A stretch of DNA of 64,000 nt from Polynucleobacter arcticus (GCF_013307205.1 NZ_CP028940.1:789702-853701), one strand, 5' to 3'; positions 57,201-61,601 are shown, counted from the first letter of the stretch. Notes: a model not told the origin generated them from the letters alone. Numbers and translations: made by a program.

Positions 57201-58442
57201 AACGCATTAGGAGTTGGCTCGGTCACCTCCAATGGTGGATCGATTGGCCTTGCAAGCAACATAGTCTTGCCATCGCTGACCGTAAATGGGCCGGTTACCT
57301 TAACCAGTGATATCTACACGACCAACAATCAAGCCTATAACGGAGCAGTAACTATTTCTGCAGGAAATGCAGTTAATAGTGTTATTACTCCAATGGTACT
57401 GAGCTCTACCGCAGGAGATATTACATTTAACAGCACATTAAGTGCTGGCTCCGCCTCACTCGGAGCTAAGCGCTCTCTCACTATTAATGTTGGAGTAGGT
57501 GGATCAGTGAGCTTTATGGATCGCGTTGGCGCTAATATTGCTGGAGCGGCATATAACCAAGCGCTTTATAACGCATTCCAGAACGGTACGGCTGGAGAGA
57601 GTATTTATCAGCTCATCGTTAATGCTGGAACAGCACTCAACCCAGGAACAATCTATATTAAGGGTGATATCACTACCTTTGAGACCCAGACCTATAACGG
57701 TAATGTCCGAATTGGAAGTAATGGCAATAATGGCCTAATTCGCACACTCCTGTCTGCAGATCCTAGTGTCACCTTCAATGGTTTGTTGGATGACACCAAT
57801 TCTGGCACCCATACGCTATTGGTTAGGGCAATTGCAATGCAGGCAGGTCAAAATCCAGTGATCAATTTCAATCAATATGTCGGGTCTATTGCACCTTTGG
57901 CTGCATTGGATGTGAAGACTGGAACCCAAACACCAGTCAGCCCAACTACGATCATTACAGACACGTATTTGTTAGCGGCAAATTATTCCGGAAGCATCAA
58001 TATTGCTGGTGATGTCACTACAACGGGTAATCAAACCTATACAGCTAATACCTACAATTTGGGCGATTCTTCTACGCCCAATAGACAGCAAGCCTTCACC
58101 ACTAGTGGTGGTGACATTACCTTTAATATTGGTTTGGCAGCCGGAGGAGGAGTGAGCTCTCTAGGCGGTCTGCCAGTTAACTTTGCTCCAAACGGTGGTG
58201 TATTAAGTGGTCTATCTGGCTCGGGCTTAAGTTACCAAAACCTATCAGCCATCCCTGGTGTAAATGTATCCGGTAATGAAGGAATCGCAACAGGGACAAT
58301 CATGGCCTTAATTAAGGCTAGTAAGGACACTAACGACGTTATGCTACGCGGGAATAATGCCCCTAGCTCCGTATCGGTAACTAGCCCAGATTCAGAGTGC
58401 AGGGCGTCAGAGGAAGAATGCTTAGGTGCAAAGCCAATCTAA
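39216..58442 (+). CDS. Giant TpsA-type exoprotein (filamentous-haemagglutinin family, MBG/YDG domains)
   Basis: 6408 residues, 19.2 kb uninterrupted. From the start: a long signal region (to about residue 57, hydrophobic core IIAGLLVLSQCNFAIS) and a TPS secretion domain (about 58-330). Next are NG-rich repeats, many autotransporter-type repeats (NTYSGGTTINAGTL), two polyglycine cassettes, a stretch of MBG/YDG-type domains (about 4810-5640) and a C-terminal part of mixed beta-repeats ending in a Cys pair (Cys6395, Cys6402). It should be exported by Sec, cross the outer membrane through the TpsB upstream and act as a surface adhesin or biofilm fibre. The start is uncertain: TTG 39216 is the first in frame, without a good ribosome site. 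Confidence 0.9.
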   Translation: MLSRAGNKDVIFLKNSVAKILDQFAFSFAKTKGIFVVKKSRIIAGLLVLSQCNFAISQTAVNALPTGGNVVAGSATISQTQTANSETMNINQTSQRAVVNWDSFNVGKNAQVNFNQPNAQAVTLNRVTSASASMIDGAVRANGQVVLVNPNGVTFGKGADINAAAVVATTMNIANKDFMDGKSTYKGNGKGAVVNEGKISVNDPNGYIALLAPEVRNEGYLLAKKGPNNGVALAAGEQITLDFRGDQLISVNVDKATYGALIENKRVIEVSGGLIVVAAGSANQLMGSVIKNTGRISASTMVNNGGVIELVAANVTQAGTVAANGKGANFKGGQVNIVGENITLAQDSKTTATGKAGGGNIEIGLGRTQATNVNQAPVQAVALAAAPLAAATTMEDRQVAIKQVAAVASEVKQLAKTATVEANAKVNTSATQNGDAGNIAIWSEVKTTVNGILKAVGGALGGNGGFIETSSKGSVVLGKQFTVDTSATNKNTGKSGLWFLDPIDLVIDSGAANVISAALSRNNVTIEVNGNVCPSLGGCTQNGSGSLTIASGADILKQGNTLTTLKLNSSGIFNLNANISGENLNVIINSSVAFLNVGTTISASQVTVQAQTIYANGTINAYGVSGVSTPLGAAIQLLAQALYVSGRLNVASNVNTSNNTNTSTNTNSNTNTNSNTITYNGSVIREEDLPAFLTAQNNASNNANNANNVNSTTNALDVVYSSTAANDAVANRINTQTNVIYLNAVNDITLYSTAEIKANGTTGGYVNITAQAFNAQSGSLIQANGNNGPGGVINITTSDVHLSGAISANGANGGSFALSAQNAQIDAQAVVQTNGSNGPGGTISIDVSQNIDFVNSGLYANGSTDGGSIRILSRAGNLSLFDSLIQTNGSNGRGGSIGISAFNQTILSNTSVEASGFIKGGTILIGNDAEHGTLPFSIYTSIDSLSSISAVSTNTSALSSGGFIETSGQAINLLSSVNAGRGGMWLIDPNDIIIGSGATSGGSLPNFTAGASSSVVNASAISTALNGNNNVTIRTADGYIKIEANIVANSDASLTISAQDYVWIASDVKIWLNSTSSTATGTYSRTNSLGSLIIGGPSVSTLVNINTGAVNSEWKTNSAFYANGGAATNASDALAGVFVGNGGVAELQVGLGSVVLAGANYSTASGCGFAGTSCSSNNQNMGVIVFSGSTISGKNVYLLAQSSGTTATQIGYGSSASSVLTATERISVYSTSASANTSGGYYSYGVFTNGSTWNAPTISIAGYALNGSLYQSGVALGWYNTSGASANTFTTDNFLLTTDRLTLGSTATTVSCRSACSAFNLSVSTATTTGTTQFQVYNNLNSPVDGISGLFGFNKLTLPSMTSGAPYKSYSATQPGDITISSAVYASTILLTTIGQMNINANLIASASTGTVNISAGNFNASNPTITATNINIIETSVTSLVNLNTNWINGTINLNNNGSLQLTTPANSYFALTANIAGTGGTTAATVTLTSSNAGAIQFGGTNTYTGVTTINGGTYVNAYNGCALNAVCTTKSYFLVNDGGIFQYVGNSYFHVNTASDHVITANTGSTIDLNGISVTDSGSRYYGVKLNGGTLTNTSATAAVLNNTYSNAFLFSSDSAIGGSNGNITIQGPISGSGGLTKTGSNTVTLSAVNTYSGGTRINAGTLNAGSSGALGSTGTITFGGGTLQYSASNTTDYSSRFSTANFQTFSIDTNGQSVTLGGSIQSAGGSLTKSGSGTLILSGANTYGDGSGTAVNGGVLQVSSDGNLGGSGNVSLNNGGTLIATSSFSTARFFVILGSGNVINVASGSTLTMTGIVFNGIGTSTLNIGGTATGGVYTGTLAYYLSNSSLNNLNIYAGTVSIDSNNSALSGTLSLYAGTLLASSTFTSTSAISAAGGTISAAAGTTLTLSNAISGAGGINIGDSTNTGTVALSSTSNVFTGGMNVNYATLSVGAQTNVPSTNIITLTNGATLLATATTTLANNIVLGTGGGVIAVNGSSNTLTLSGTMTGANAVQFGTSANTGAITLTTNKAFTGAMTVSAATVNLTAVLSTTTIGISGNGTLAVTGGGVNRINAASIITINNGTFANSQTGSGAIGQTMGSSSVINLNGNATVSLTGAGDTWGSISVQGLTINSSGSGNSITGGSLAIYNTGLTINVASATSLTISSPLLNSNGTAGLYTKTGAGTLILTGANTYTGVTTISEGTLQIGYSSTTGTLGSGGVTNNAALVFNRSNAITVNNIISGTGTVTQNGSGTTTLGGANTYTGSTTINAGILTNASSTSTRTSNFIINNGGTYKIASTNGFPNNPTNGYTFIVNAGGTLDLNGVGWLDGGSTGYAIQINGGALSNSSATAATVTMGYSATPSRQIVLAANSSIGGVGNITINGVISGAFSLTNSNSGVVVLGSANTYSGGTIINAGTVQISSDSNLGAVPGSAATSVTINGGTLLASGQSAAFTINTNRGIAIGASGATINNANATYAVTVGGIISGSNTLIINSGSYTGTVILSNAANTYSGNTTINGGTLQVASAGTLGSGSYAGNISIASGAFFKYSSSATQALSGLISGAGTFTKDTGTSVLTISNANTGFTGPVNVNAGTLAISNLSALGGSSGGLVTIASAGTLDLQSAGTVTLNSLSMASGGAITNSTANSALTITGVSTLAGAITTDGLQTYTGAVTLGANTTLTTTSAPVYFTSTINSVSGSNYSLTIYNSSGTNTFTGVVGGTTPLSAISVSGTSTLLGSVTTNGVSGQLWSGNLTIAGNVTLSSNNGPVTVNGTITVAQGKNILQLNRSGAYSITVAGVVTTGTAGSSAVTLPGGAGTLSFASGTGTYSWTAPVNVITEYLVVAGGGGGGGYYGGGGGGGGVLTGTLTSSSAVVFTAAVGAGGSYINQAGTAGGTGGNSTLVQSSLGLNISTIGGGGGGGSGFDGVSGGSGGGGSVSSVGGTGTSGQGYTGAAGGDSRAVGGGGGGAGGPGGATDDWNIVGGTGGPGLASTITGSTVYYGAGGGGGSGAWGGAGGQGGGGVGATGYLVGGNNQSGDGAGYGSGGGGGSGNPQGGTGSAGTVILSSYTAYTFTVNSGTGKVTLANNVNSSTANSSSLKSIAITSSNAANIISGNIYGTTPLQFNGSGTLQLSGANTFTGGTTISGGILSVTSGGASDSNLSNGAVTIGGGTLLLTGGGTVSNNIVLTTGSNKIVTADSTTGIFGGVISGAGTGALTIGDTNYYGTTVLQGANTYTGGTAISVGLVRAASSTVGAITSGPFGTGTVTITSASGSNGGRIDLYGQTIANNLNLSTSGTNGVIVNSSTAATASGNITLSSSTPIGGAGDYALSGIISGAYSLNAKGSNTITLSGVNTYSGGTTITSGTLKLGSSSTGSTSSITNGPLGTNTTIASNVISSDASLDINGKTLYNPLTISGTGISSAGALINSNSTGGTFAGLIALGATSSIVGSAGTISLTNTGTISGATSGLTLGGAQGGSIASIIGTTTGFLTKVDAGTWTLSKVNTYSGATTVSGGTLALSITVTTPSNINLSTSAVTVNGGTLKVTHPSVDVTISSLTVGASGGTIIPISSCCALNISSLTTTAGGLMTIGDGSSTGYLRLTSVSTISGGLSVTTGSTLQLNNNATATIAGGTFTNSGIINTNSPTNTPTLAFANTAINTLGTIASGVAISVGSTSGVKFSTNGSNNYGTMTVSSGGFIDLNGISTSGNAISIAGSGNTLNSSSGALINSSASPVTKAGTVTMTAASTIGGTGNITLSGAIGGAFLLTKAGANTLTLASNNTYSGGTTISAGTLAAGNATALGTGAVTVGSSGVLDLTYSGTVTLASTLSMSSGSAVTNSSNTSNLYVTGASTLAGAINTLGNQTYYGAVALGINTTLTTRNGATNTNGAITFSSTVNGTVGTETLTINNGSGNVIFGSTIGSSTALGSLTITGGGSSTAQTTTLAGNVTTAGNQTYGGNLALAASVTLNSTANSSNGDIAIAGNVTATSATLTQSIIKFLGAGSYSYSTNGGLAFSTPVTATSTPTVITGIGSISFSSSSYSFTPVGLVSNELLVAGGGGGGWGPGAGGGGGGGVITSTSAFTVGSTYLITVGSGGSGGTGNNSNGGTFLNSATNGGNSSITGTGVSLTANGGGAGSSYAQSSSSGFAGGNGGGANRVGTSGGAGNQGYAGGAGIAVGWPNYGGGGGGGAGGLGSNAVSGQAGNGGVGIVNTITGTSTYYAGGGGGSGLGGDAGASRPGSGGNGGGATGSANSSAPNAATVNTGGGGGGGGYAGGAFGSGSSGGSGIVVITETTPSSALVISAGSGSSTIGGTVSNLTTLSINSKSSVSSVSGAISGTTALNLNTAAGYTGSNSTAAVLILAGTNTFSGGTTLSGGTLKAGSTTAFGAAAGAITVGSGAALDLNGKTLANANSLTINGSGISNTGALTNYSATAGTYIGAVTLASASLVGASNGAITISGAISDSSNYGLALVGSNAITLSSASNTLSVIASSSAVGAITVLNNAALEIGTVTAGNTYSGLNSAGTISVQTITGNLTISQSINTSSPAGTASSPNLLFAAAKNASTGSTTYNILLSGSPAITMGAGGIADFYSGSSSLSTGLASFISLQNPNSVANASTTSTQPSTAGFNAVYRENVIYIGVSGSSYYGSTPVLSYQECTTASCSSLVANPSGLTGTAIWSGSAPTSTSNAGSYSLTYVSGLSVSGFAVLAANAQNFVVSPAVLTVNLSAVYNGTTTVIPAARSLTGVNGQTITYVSANVASKDVSSANNYVTSLNSPSISSGSLSNYTINGMTSLASNSSGTYDATSNAVTITKATLSVTAAAKTKVYGDANPTLTATIAGYVNGESASVITGTPAISTTATQYSNVASYTITPAAGTLAASNYNFSYTNGALSVTAAPLTITGASANPTYSGLAQTNSVATVNGIKGSTDSFTITGYGTGTNAGTYNDSLVATAAGATQATNYDITITNGALTIAKANATVTGNSANPTYTGLAQSATGFTASGLVNGQTASVLTGVTASGATGTNAGTYTNTVSGTDSNYSLTLVNGTLTIAKANATVTGNGANVTYNGSAQSVSGFTASGLLNGQTESVLTGVTASGASGTNYGTYTNTVAGTDTNYNLTLANGTLSIAKAGLTVTGTNATPTYSGLAQTNTAATVTGVQGSTDSFTISGYGTGTNAGTYNDSLVATAAGATSAANYTISYTNGTLTIGKATLSVTAAAKTKVYGDANPTLTATIAGYVNGESASVITGTPAISTTATQYSNVASYTITPAAGTLAASNYNFSYTNGALSVTAAPLTITGASANPTYSGLAQTNSVATVNGIKGSTDSFTITGYGTGTNAGTYNDSLVATAAGATQATNYDITITNGALTIAKAALVVTGTQTYNGTTVFSASNLSVAGVNSEIITATGSADLSSKNVQTNQPLSNINGLTLVPGAGVSLDNYLPFTVANTAVSVTALPISLIAPTITKVYDGGYAYSVTAADLTSMSTQLVGGDRVVAASVSFADNTAGSNKQVDLLSATINDGNSGANYNVSRTSSNTSVISKALLRIAAVNDAKFVSLSDRVAVPNADPLLNDPGYAGVLINGFVNGETASNLTGALVITRSNASQNLANPIGSSYVGVLQPAGYTSANYNISYVNGDFTIVPAQTLMIRVTSGVAVSPGVYTNLATVVYGNTPNYRVSAQYLYLNTTTPVNLPVANNGLYVVNDGAGGSATFAISANLAAQGAQLSNAGYIPVGAYNLVNTGTTIVGQNFLAMVAVGSLSVTPMKLTSTQLGVSGISKVYDGSAAITGAGSSRSGSSLNIDQLTSSILSNDVVAIAATGQFNNQNVGSGKAVIIDVSLSGADAGNYILVDSNNLPSTRVTGNIGTISQLPSVTYVGTTGGNWSNAANWAGGAIPTLNNVANVVIPTGLTVNYDSIAVDEIASTISNNGVINFTGGNNFTFNNAVSGSGLLSLSGAGVTTFSGSKTHTGGTNINASQLVIGSVNALGVGSVTSNGGSIGLASNIVLPSLTVNGPVTLTSDIYTTNNQAYNGAVTISAGNAVNSVITPMVLSSTAGDITFNSTLSAGSASLGAKRSLTINVGVGGSVSFMDRVGANIAGAAYNQALYNAFQNGTAGESIYQLIVNAGTALNPGTIYIKGDITTFETQTYNGNVRIGSNGNNGLIRTLLSADPSVTFNGLLDDTNSGTHTLLVRAIAMQAGQNPVINFNQYVGSIAPLAALDVKTGTQTPVSPTTIITDTYLLAANYSGSINIAGDVTTTGNQTYTANTYNLGDSSTPNRQQAFTTSGGDITFNIGLAAGGGVSSLGGLPVNFAPNGGVLSGLSGSGLSYQNLSAIPGVNVSGNEGIATGTIMALIKASKDTNDVMLRGNNAPSSVSVTSPDSECRASEEECLGAKPI
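39387..40320 (+). other. TPS (haemagglutination activity) secretion domain of the exoprotein
   Basis: Encodes NALPTGGNVVAGSATISQ, NINQTSQRAVVNWDSFNVG, the diagnostic VVLVNPNGVTFGKGADINAAAVVATT (NPNG motif) and GYIALLAPEVRNEGYLLAKKG. This is the beta-helix that TpsB recognises through its POTRA domains. Confidence 0.92.
41164..41358 (+). repeat. Asn/Thr/Ser low-complexity linker in the exoprotein
   Basis: Codes for runs such as NTSNNTNTSTNTNSNTNTNS and, after a short gap, NNASNNANNANNVN. The DNA is built of AACAC/AACGC/AACAG units. Probably a flexible linker; the many N-x-S/T sites could accept glycans if an HMW1C-like glycosyltransferase exists elsewhere. Confidence 0.75.
41548..41905 (+). 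repeat. QTNGSNGPGG-type repeats in the exoprotein
   Basis: At least three copies of the pattern (I/V)QANG(N/S)NGPGG(x)I(S/N)I, about 55-60 residues apart, alternating with ANGxxGGS segments. These are FHA-like beta-helix coils. Confidence 0.65.
47750..48410 (+). repeat. Polyglycine cassette 1 of the exoprotein
   Basis: About 220 residues from EYLVVAGGGGGGGYYGGGGGGGG to GSGGGGGSGNPQGGTGSAGT, with runs of six to eight Gly separated by short hydrophobic strands. It starts right after the strand pattern GTYSWTAPVNVITEY, like the glycine-rich modules of some phage tail adhesins. Confidence 0.75.
51385..52100 (+). repeat. Polyglycine cassette 2 of the exoprotein
   Basis: About 238 residues from NELLVAGGGGGGWGPGAGGGGGGG to GSSGGSGIVVI. 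It has the same organisation as cassette 1 (LLVAGGGGGG, then GVxTxTxxx, then TYYAGGGGGSG) but is clearly diverged, so it is an old duplication or independently acquired module. Confidence 0.75.
53673..54167 (+). repeat. Exact 495-bp direct repeat, copy 1
   Basis: Identical base for base to 54870-55364 by line-by-line reading. It covers 165 codons, two complete MBG-type units (KATLSVTAAAKTKVYGDANP ... NGALTIAKA), in frame. Confidence 0.93.
54870..55364 (+). repeat. Exact 495-bp direct repeat, copy 2
   Basis: Second copy, displaced 1197 bases (399 codons) from copy 1. The three MBG-type units between the copies are diverged from each other, so the exact identity is not shared by the neighbourhood. 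Confidence 0.93.
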
Positions 58443-58571
58443 AGAAAAGCTTTCATGATTGGGCCGCTGTATATTCCTTAGGTGATCCTACTGCCCTAAT
58501 GTAGGTCTAAAACGGCCCCAAAATCTCAAGTTAAATGATCTTTCTATCAAACTACTGGATTCAAATTTAAT

Positions 58572-59162
58572 ATGGCCATTAAGCAATTAAATGCCTCTTA
58601 TGTAGTTAATGAAGACCGCATTTTGTTTCGGTTTAACACTCAAGATCAGGCTGAATATCGTCTCTGGTTAACCAGAAGAGTAACGCTATTTATTCTAGTT
58701 GCTAGCACCCATTTGCTAACCAAAAAGCTCGAGCAAGTACATTCACCTGACACGGCAAAAGCCGTTAATGAGTTTGAAAAAGCAGCGCTGATAGAAGCTG
58801 CAAAAACTGCAAATGCAGGATCAACAGATTACGAATCCGGTGTGCAATTTCCACTTGGATTTGATCCATTATTGGTCATGGATGTGTCGTGTTCTTTGAC
58901 TAAAAATGGTGAAAAAGTAACCGATGAAAATTCATCAAAAGCAGTTGATTTTGACGATGCATTATCAATAGATTTTTTACTCCCCGGTGGAGCCAATTTG
59001 AATCTAAATCTACCGAATAATCTGATGCGCGCAATGTGTCTATTATTAGATCAATTGCGTATTCAGGCTGGTTGGGGTGAGGCTGTATTGAGTATAAAAA
59101 AAGATGTAGAAATAGAGCCTGTTGTAGATGAAGTTCTCAAGAAAAATAGCCCGCTACATTAA
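58572..59162 (+). CDS. Hypothetical protein following the exoprotein gene
   Basis: 196 residues, no signal peptide. Hydrophobic stretch YRLWLTRRVTLFILVASTHLL near residue 36, an acidic middle (VTDENSSKAVDFDDALSIDFLLPGGANLNLNLPNNLMRAMCLLLDQL) and a charged end. It looks cytosolic. Family not recognised. It is 130 bases after the exoprotein and in the same orientation. The gap between holds TGGGCCG (58460-58466) facing CGGCCCCA (58513-58520) with smaller stems inside, but no T-tailed terminator. A role linked to the exoprotein is possible but unproven. Confidence 0.7.
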   Translation: MAIKQLNASYVVNEDRILFRFNTQDQAEYRLWLTRRVTLFILVASTHLLTKKLEQVHSPDTAKAVNEFEKAALIEAAKTANAGSTDYESGVQFPLGFDPLLVMDVSCSLTKNGEKVTDENSSKAVDFDDALSIDFLLPGGANLNLNLPNNLMRAMCLLLDQLRIQAGWGEAVLSIKKDVEIEPVVDEVLKKNSPLH

Positions 59163-59239
59163 AGAAAAAGCGCTGCTGTTTTCATCTCTTTAAGGCAGTG
59201 ATTTTCCCCCAATATTTTCATACACGCTAGATCTTGCGA

Positions 59240-59498
59240 TTAGAAAGCTCTCCAACTATCCAACGGCAAACCTTCATCTTCAATAGTTTTGTTATAGCTG
59301 GCAATGAAGTCAGTATTCTCCAGTTTCCAAAGTCGCTCTTTTTCATGCTGAACCAGAGACTCAAGTAATGCGTCACAGGCCTTTGGGATATTGATTCCTA
59401 GTTTCTTAGCCTCAGCTAAAACCTCAGCACTTAAGCTTAGGTTAGTCGACTTTTTTTAAGGCTTTGTATTGAGGGCGGATAGAGTTATGAATGATCAT
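59240..59498 (-). pseudogene. ccdA: Frameshifted orphan CcdA-like antitoxin
   Basis: From ATG 59498 the frame reads MIIHNSIRPQYKALKKVD and stops at codon 19. After a run of seven A (minus strand; 59451-59457) a shifted frame reads KKSTNLSLSAEVLAEAKKLG, then INIPKACDALLESLVQHEKE, then RLWKLENTDFIASYNK, and ends EDEGLPLDSWRAF. That is a full CcdA pattern (NLSL start, E/KLGIN, W-ENxxxIxxYN, xGLPLxxxRxF end). Six A instead of seven would restore one 85-residue protein. No ccdB follows. It is either a decayed antitoxin or one read by slippage on the A run, or a sequencing error in the homopolymer. Confidence 0.75.
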
Positions 59499-59510
59499 GG
59501 TCCAATCATA

Positions 59511-59551
59511 TGCATAATTCATACGCAGTTAATATGCGCATAAATTATGCG
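59511..59551. promoter_or_regulatory. Inverted repeat upstream of the ccdA-like gene
   Basis: TGCATAATTCATACGCA (59511-59527) faces TGCGCATAAATTATGCG (59535-59551); the arms match at 14 of 17 positions. It is 13 bases before the ccdA start on the minus strand, also just upstream of the stop of the phosphomannomutase gene. Likely the autoregulatory operator and promoter of the ccdA module. Confidence 0.5.
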
Positions 59552-59569
59552 GGTAATGCTATAGGTGTC

Positions 59570-60955
59570 CTAAAAAGGCAGCTTCGCCCCCGGCTTAGCA
59601 GCCAGTAGAACCGCCTTAAACTCCGCCTGAATACGCTTAATCGCCTCTTCACTATCCGCCTCAAAACGCATGACTACCGCTGGAGTCGTATTGGATGGTC
59701 TAGCTAGACCAAATCCATCGGCATATTCCACGCGGACACCATCAATCGTATTAATGGATTCTGATGTTGGGAACTTGGCATTGGCTTTAATGGTTTCGAG
59801 TAGGGCGAATGGCTCACCTTCAGCACAAGCTAGTTGTAACTCTGGGGTACAAATCGCATTAGGCAAGTTATTGAGAGTATCGCTCGGATTCTTTTCTTTA
59901 CTGAGGATCTCTAGCAAGCGAGCGCCTGTGTATAAGCCGTCATCAAAACCAAACCAACGATCCTTAAAGAAGATATGACCGCTCATTTCACCAGCAAGCG
60001 GGGCACCAGTTTCCTTAAGCTTGGCTTTAACTAAAGAGTGGCCTGTTTTCCACATAATGGGTTCGCCACCATGCTCTTTTACGTAGGTGGCTAAGTTACG
60101 AGTGCACTTCACATCGTAAATAATTTGACCGCCAGGATTTCTGGATAGAACATCTTTAGCAAAGAGCATCATCTGACGATCTGGGAAAATCACTTGACCA
60201 TCTTTAGTCACCACGCCTAGGCGATCGGCATCACCATCAAAGGCAAGGCCTAATTCATTATCGGTAGTCTGGAGGTTTTTGATGAGATCTTGCAAGTTCT
60301 CTATATGCGCTGGATCAGGATGATGGTTGGGGAAATGCCCATCGACTTCACAAAATAACTCTTGAACTTCACAACCAAGGGCTCTAAATAACTTGCCAGC
60401 AAATGCACCACCAACCCCATTACCGCAATCGACTGCAATCTTCATCGGGCGGGCAAGCTTGATATCACCCACAATATAGTTGAGGTACATGGGGAAAATA
60501 TCAAAAGTACTTCTTGTTCCTTGGCCGGTAGCAAATTGCTTAGCTTCAATACGCTTTCGCAAATCCTGAATTTTGTCCCCATAAATCGCAGCAGTGCCCA
60601 AGACCATTTTGAAGCCGTTGTAATTCGGGGGATTGTGACTACCAGTAATCATGATGCCGGACTTGGGAGTCTTGCCACCAATAGTGTGATTGGCGGCAAA
60701 GTACACCATGGGTGTGGCAACCATATCCAAATCAATCACATTGATCCCGGTAGAGAGTAGGCCTTCTGTTAGCGCCTCGATCAGGCTTGGTCCAGATAGA
60801 CGGCCATCGCGACCGATGACGATATCGGTTTCACCAAGCTCACGCATTTCGGTGCCAAAGGCTTGGCCAATCAGTTCGGCAATCGAGGGATCTAAAGTCT
60901 CATCAATAATGCCGCGGATGTCATATGCTTTAAAAATTGAAGGGGATAGTTTCAC
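59570..60955 (-). CDS. Phosphomannomutase/phosphoglucomutase
   Basis: A 461-residue alpha-D-phosphohexomutase of the AlgC/ManB type. It has KAYDIRGII at the start, GRDGRLSGPSL, the phosphoserine loop ITGSHNPPNYNGFKM (about residue 105), the metal loop AFDGDADRLGVV (about 238), GEMSGHIFF (sugar specificity, about 320) and the C-terminal RPSNTTPAVVMRFEA. It interconverts 1- and 6-phosphates of mannose or glucose for surface polysaccharide. It follows the second mazEF 17 bases downstream. Confidence 0.92.
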   Translation of the reverse strand: MKLSPSIFKAYDIRGIIDETLDPSIAELIGQAFGTEMRELGETDIVIGRDGRLSGPSLIEALTEGLLSTGINVIDLDMVATPMVYFAANHTIGGKTPKSGIMITGSHNPPNYNGFKMVLGTAAIYGDKIQDLRKRIEAKQFATGQGTRSTFDIFPMYLNYIVGDIKLARPMKIAVDCGNGVGGAFAGKLFRALGCEVQELFCEVDGHFPNHHPDPAHIENLQDLIKNLQTTDNELGLAFDGDADRLGVVTKDGQVIFPDRQMMLFAKDVLSRNPGGQIIYDVKCTRNLATYVKEHGGEPIMWKTGHSLVKAKLKETGAPLAGEMSGHIFFKDRWFGFDDGLYTGARLLEILSKEKNPSDTLNNLPNAICTPELQLACAEGEPFALLETIKANAKFPTSESINTIDGVRVEYADGFGLARPSNTTPAVVMRFEADSEEAIKRIQAEFKAVLLAAKPGAKLPF

Positions 60956-60972
60956 TTTGATTCCTGGTGGTA

Positions 60973-61341
60973 TTAATGAGCAATTTCGATGATTGAGTTT
61001 AGGCCCTCACAAGCCTCCTGAAAGAGAGCGGGCGGCAGGCTCTTCCATGGATGGGGTCTTGCGGAGCGCAGGCGCCAGTCAAAAGATTTTGGCTGATGTG
61101 TCAAGATAAAGACGGGCTCACTACGACCAACAGAAAATTTGATTGCAAATGGATTGGTTTCATTGGACTTTGCGTGCGTCATAGGGAGCCCAATAACAAG
61201 ACCAGTTTTTTCATTAAATGCTTTAGGTGAGAGGACGAGCATAGGATGTTCATCTTTCATTTCTTTTCCCAATTGGGGGTTAAAGTTAATCCAAATCATG
61301 TCCCTACGCTCAGGAACCCAAGCCTTCAATTTTTCTGCCAT
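60973..61341 (-). CDS. mazF: MazF-type toxin of the second module
   Basis: 122 residues: AWVPERRDMIWINFNPQLGKEMKDEHPMLVLSPKAFNEKTGLVIGLPMTHAKSNETNPFAIKF fits the PemK/MazF fold. In place of the usual GxRP-AVVL there is DEHPMLVL, so the Arg commonly found before the Pro is His here. The later part is little like the first MazF in the window. The start overlaps the mazE stop by one base. Probably a functional but distant MazF. Confidence 0.85.
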   Translation of the reverse strand: MAEKLKAWVPERRDMIWINFNPQLGKEMKDEHPMLVLSPKAFNEKTGLVIGLPMTHAKSNETNPFAIKFSVGRSEPVFILTHQPKSFDWRLRSARPHPWKSLPPALFQEACEGLNSIIEIAH

Positions 61342-61601
61342 TAAATAATTTCTTTCCCAATGGGTGTTGATGTCATTACTTCACCGCCATGTGTCTCTGG
61401 ATCAAAGGCTTTTAGCTTTTGAGAGAGGCTCAGTTTAGGCTTGCCAACCACCCGGAGTAAAACACCATCCTTAACAACCTCAACTGAGATAGGGACTCCT
61501 TTAGAAAAATGGGCAGCCTTAGCCACTGGTGAGGTGATTCGAACACCAAGACCATTTCCCCATTCTTGAATGGTTTGCTCTACCTTTAATGCTGGAGCCA
61601 T
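61341..61601 (-). CDS. mazE: MazE-type antitoxin of the second module
   Basis: 86 residues with the AbrB-like core VEQTIQEWGNGLGVRITSPVAKAAHFSKGVPISVEVVKDGVLLRVV and a C-terminal toxin-binding tail ending GKEII. Ribosome site AGGGGG. The first gene of a mazE-mazF-phosphomannomutase run. Confidence 0.88.
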   Translation of the reverse strand: MAPALKVEQTIQEWGNGLGVRITSPVAKAAHFSKGVPISVEVVKDGVLLRVVGKPKLSLSQKLKAFDPETHGGEVMTSTPIGKEII

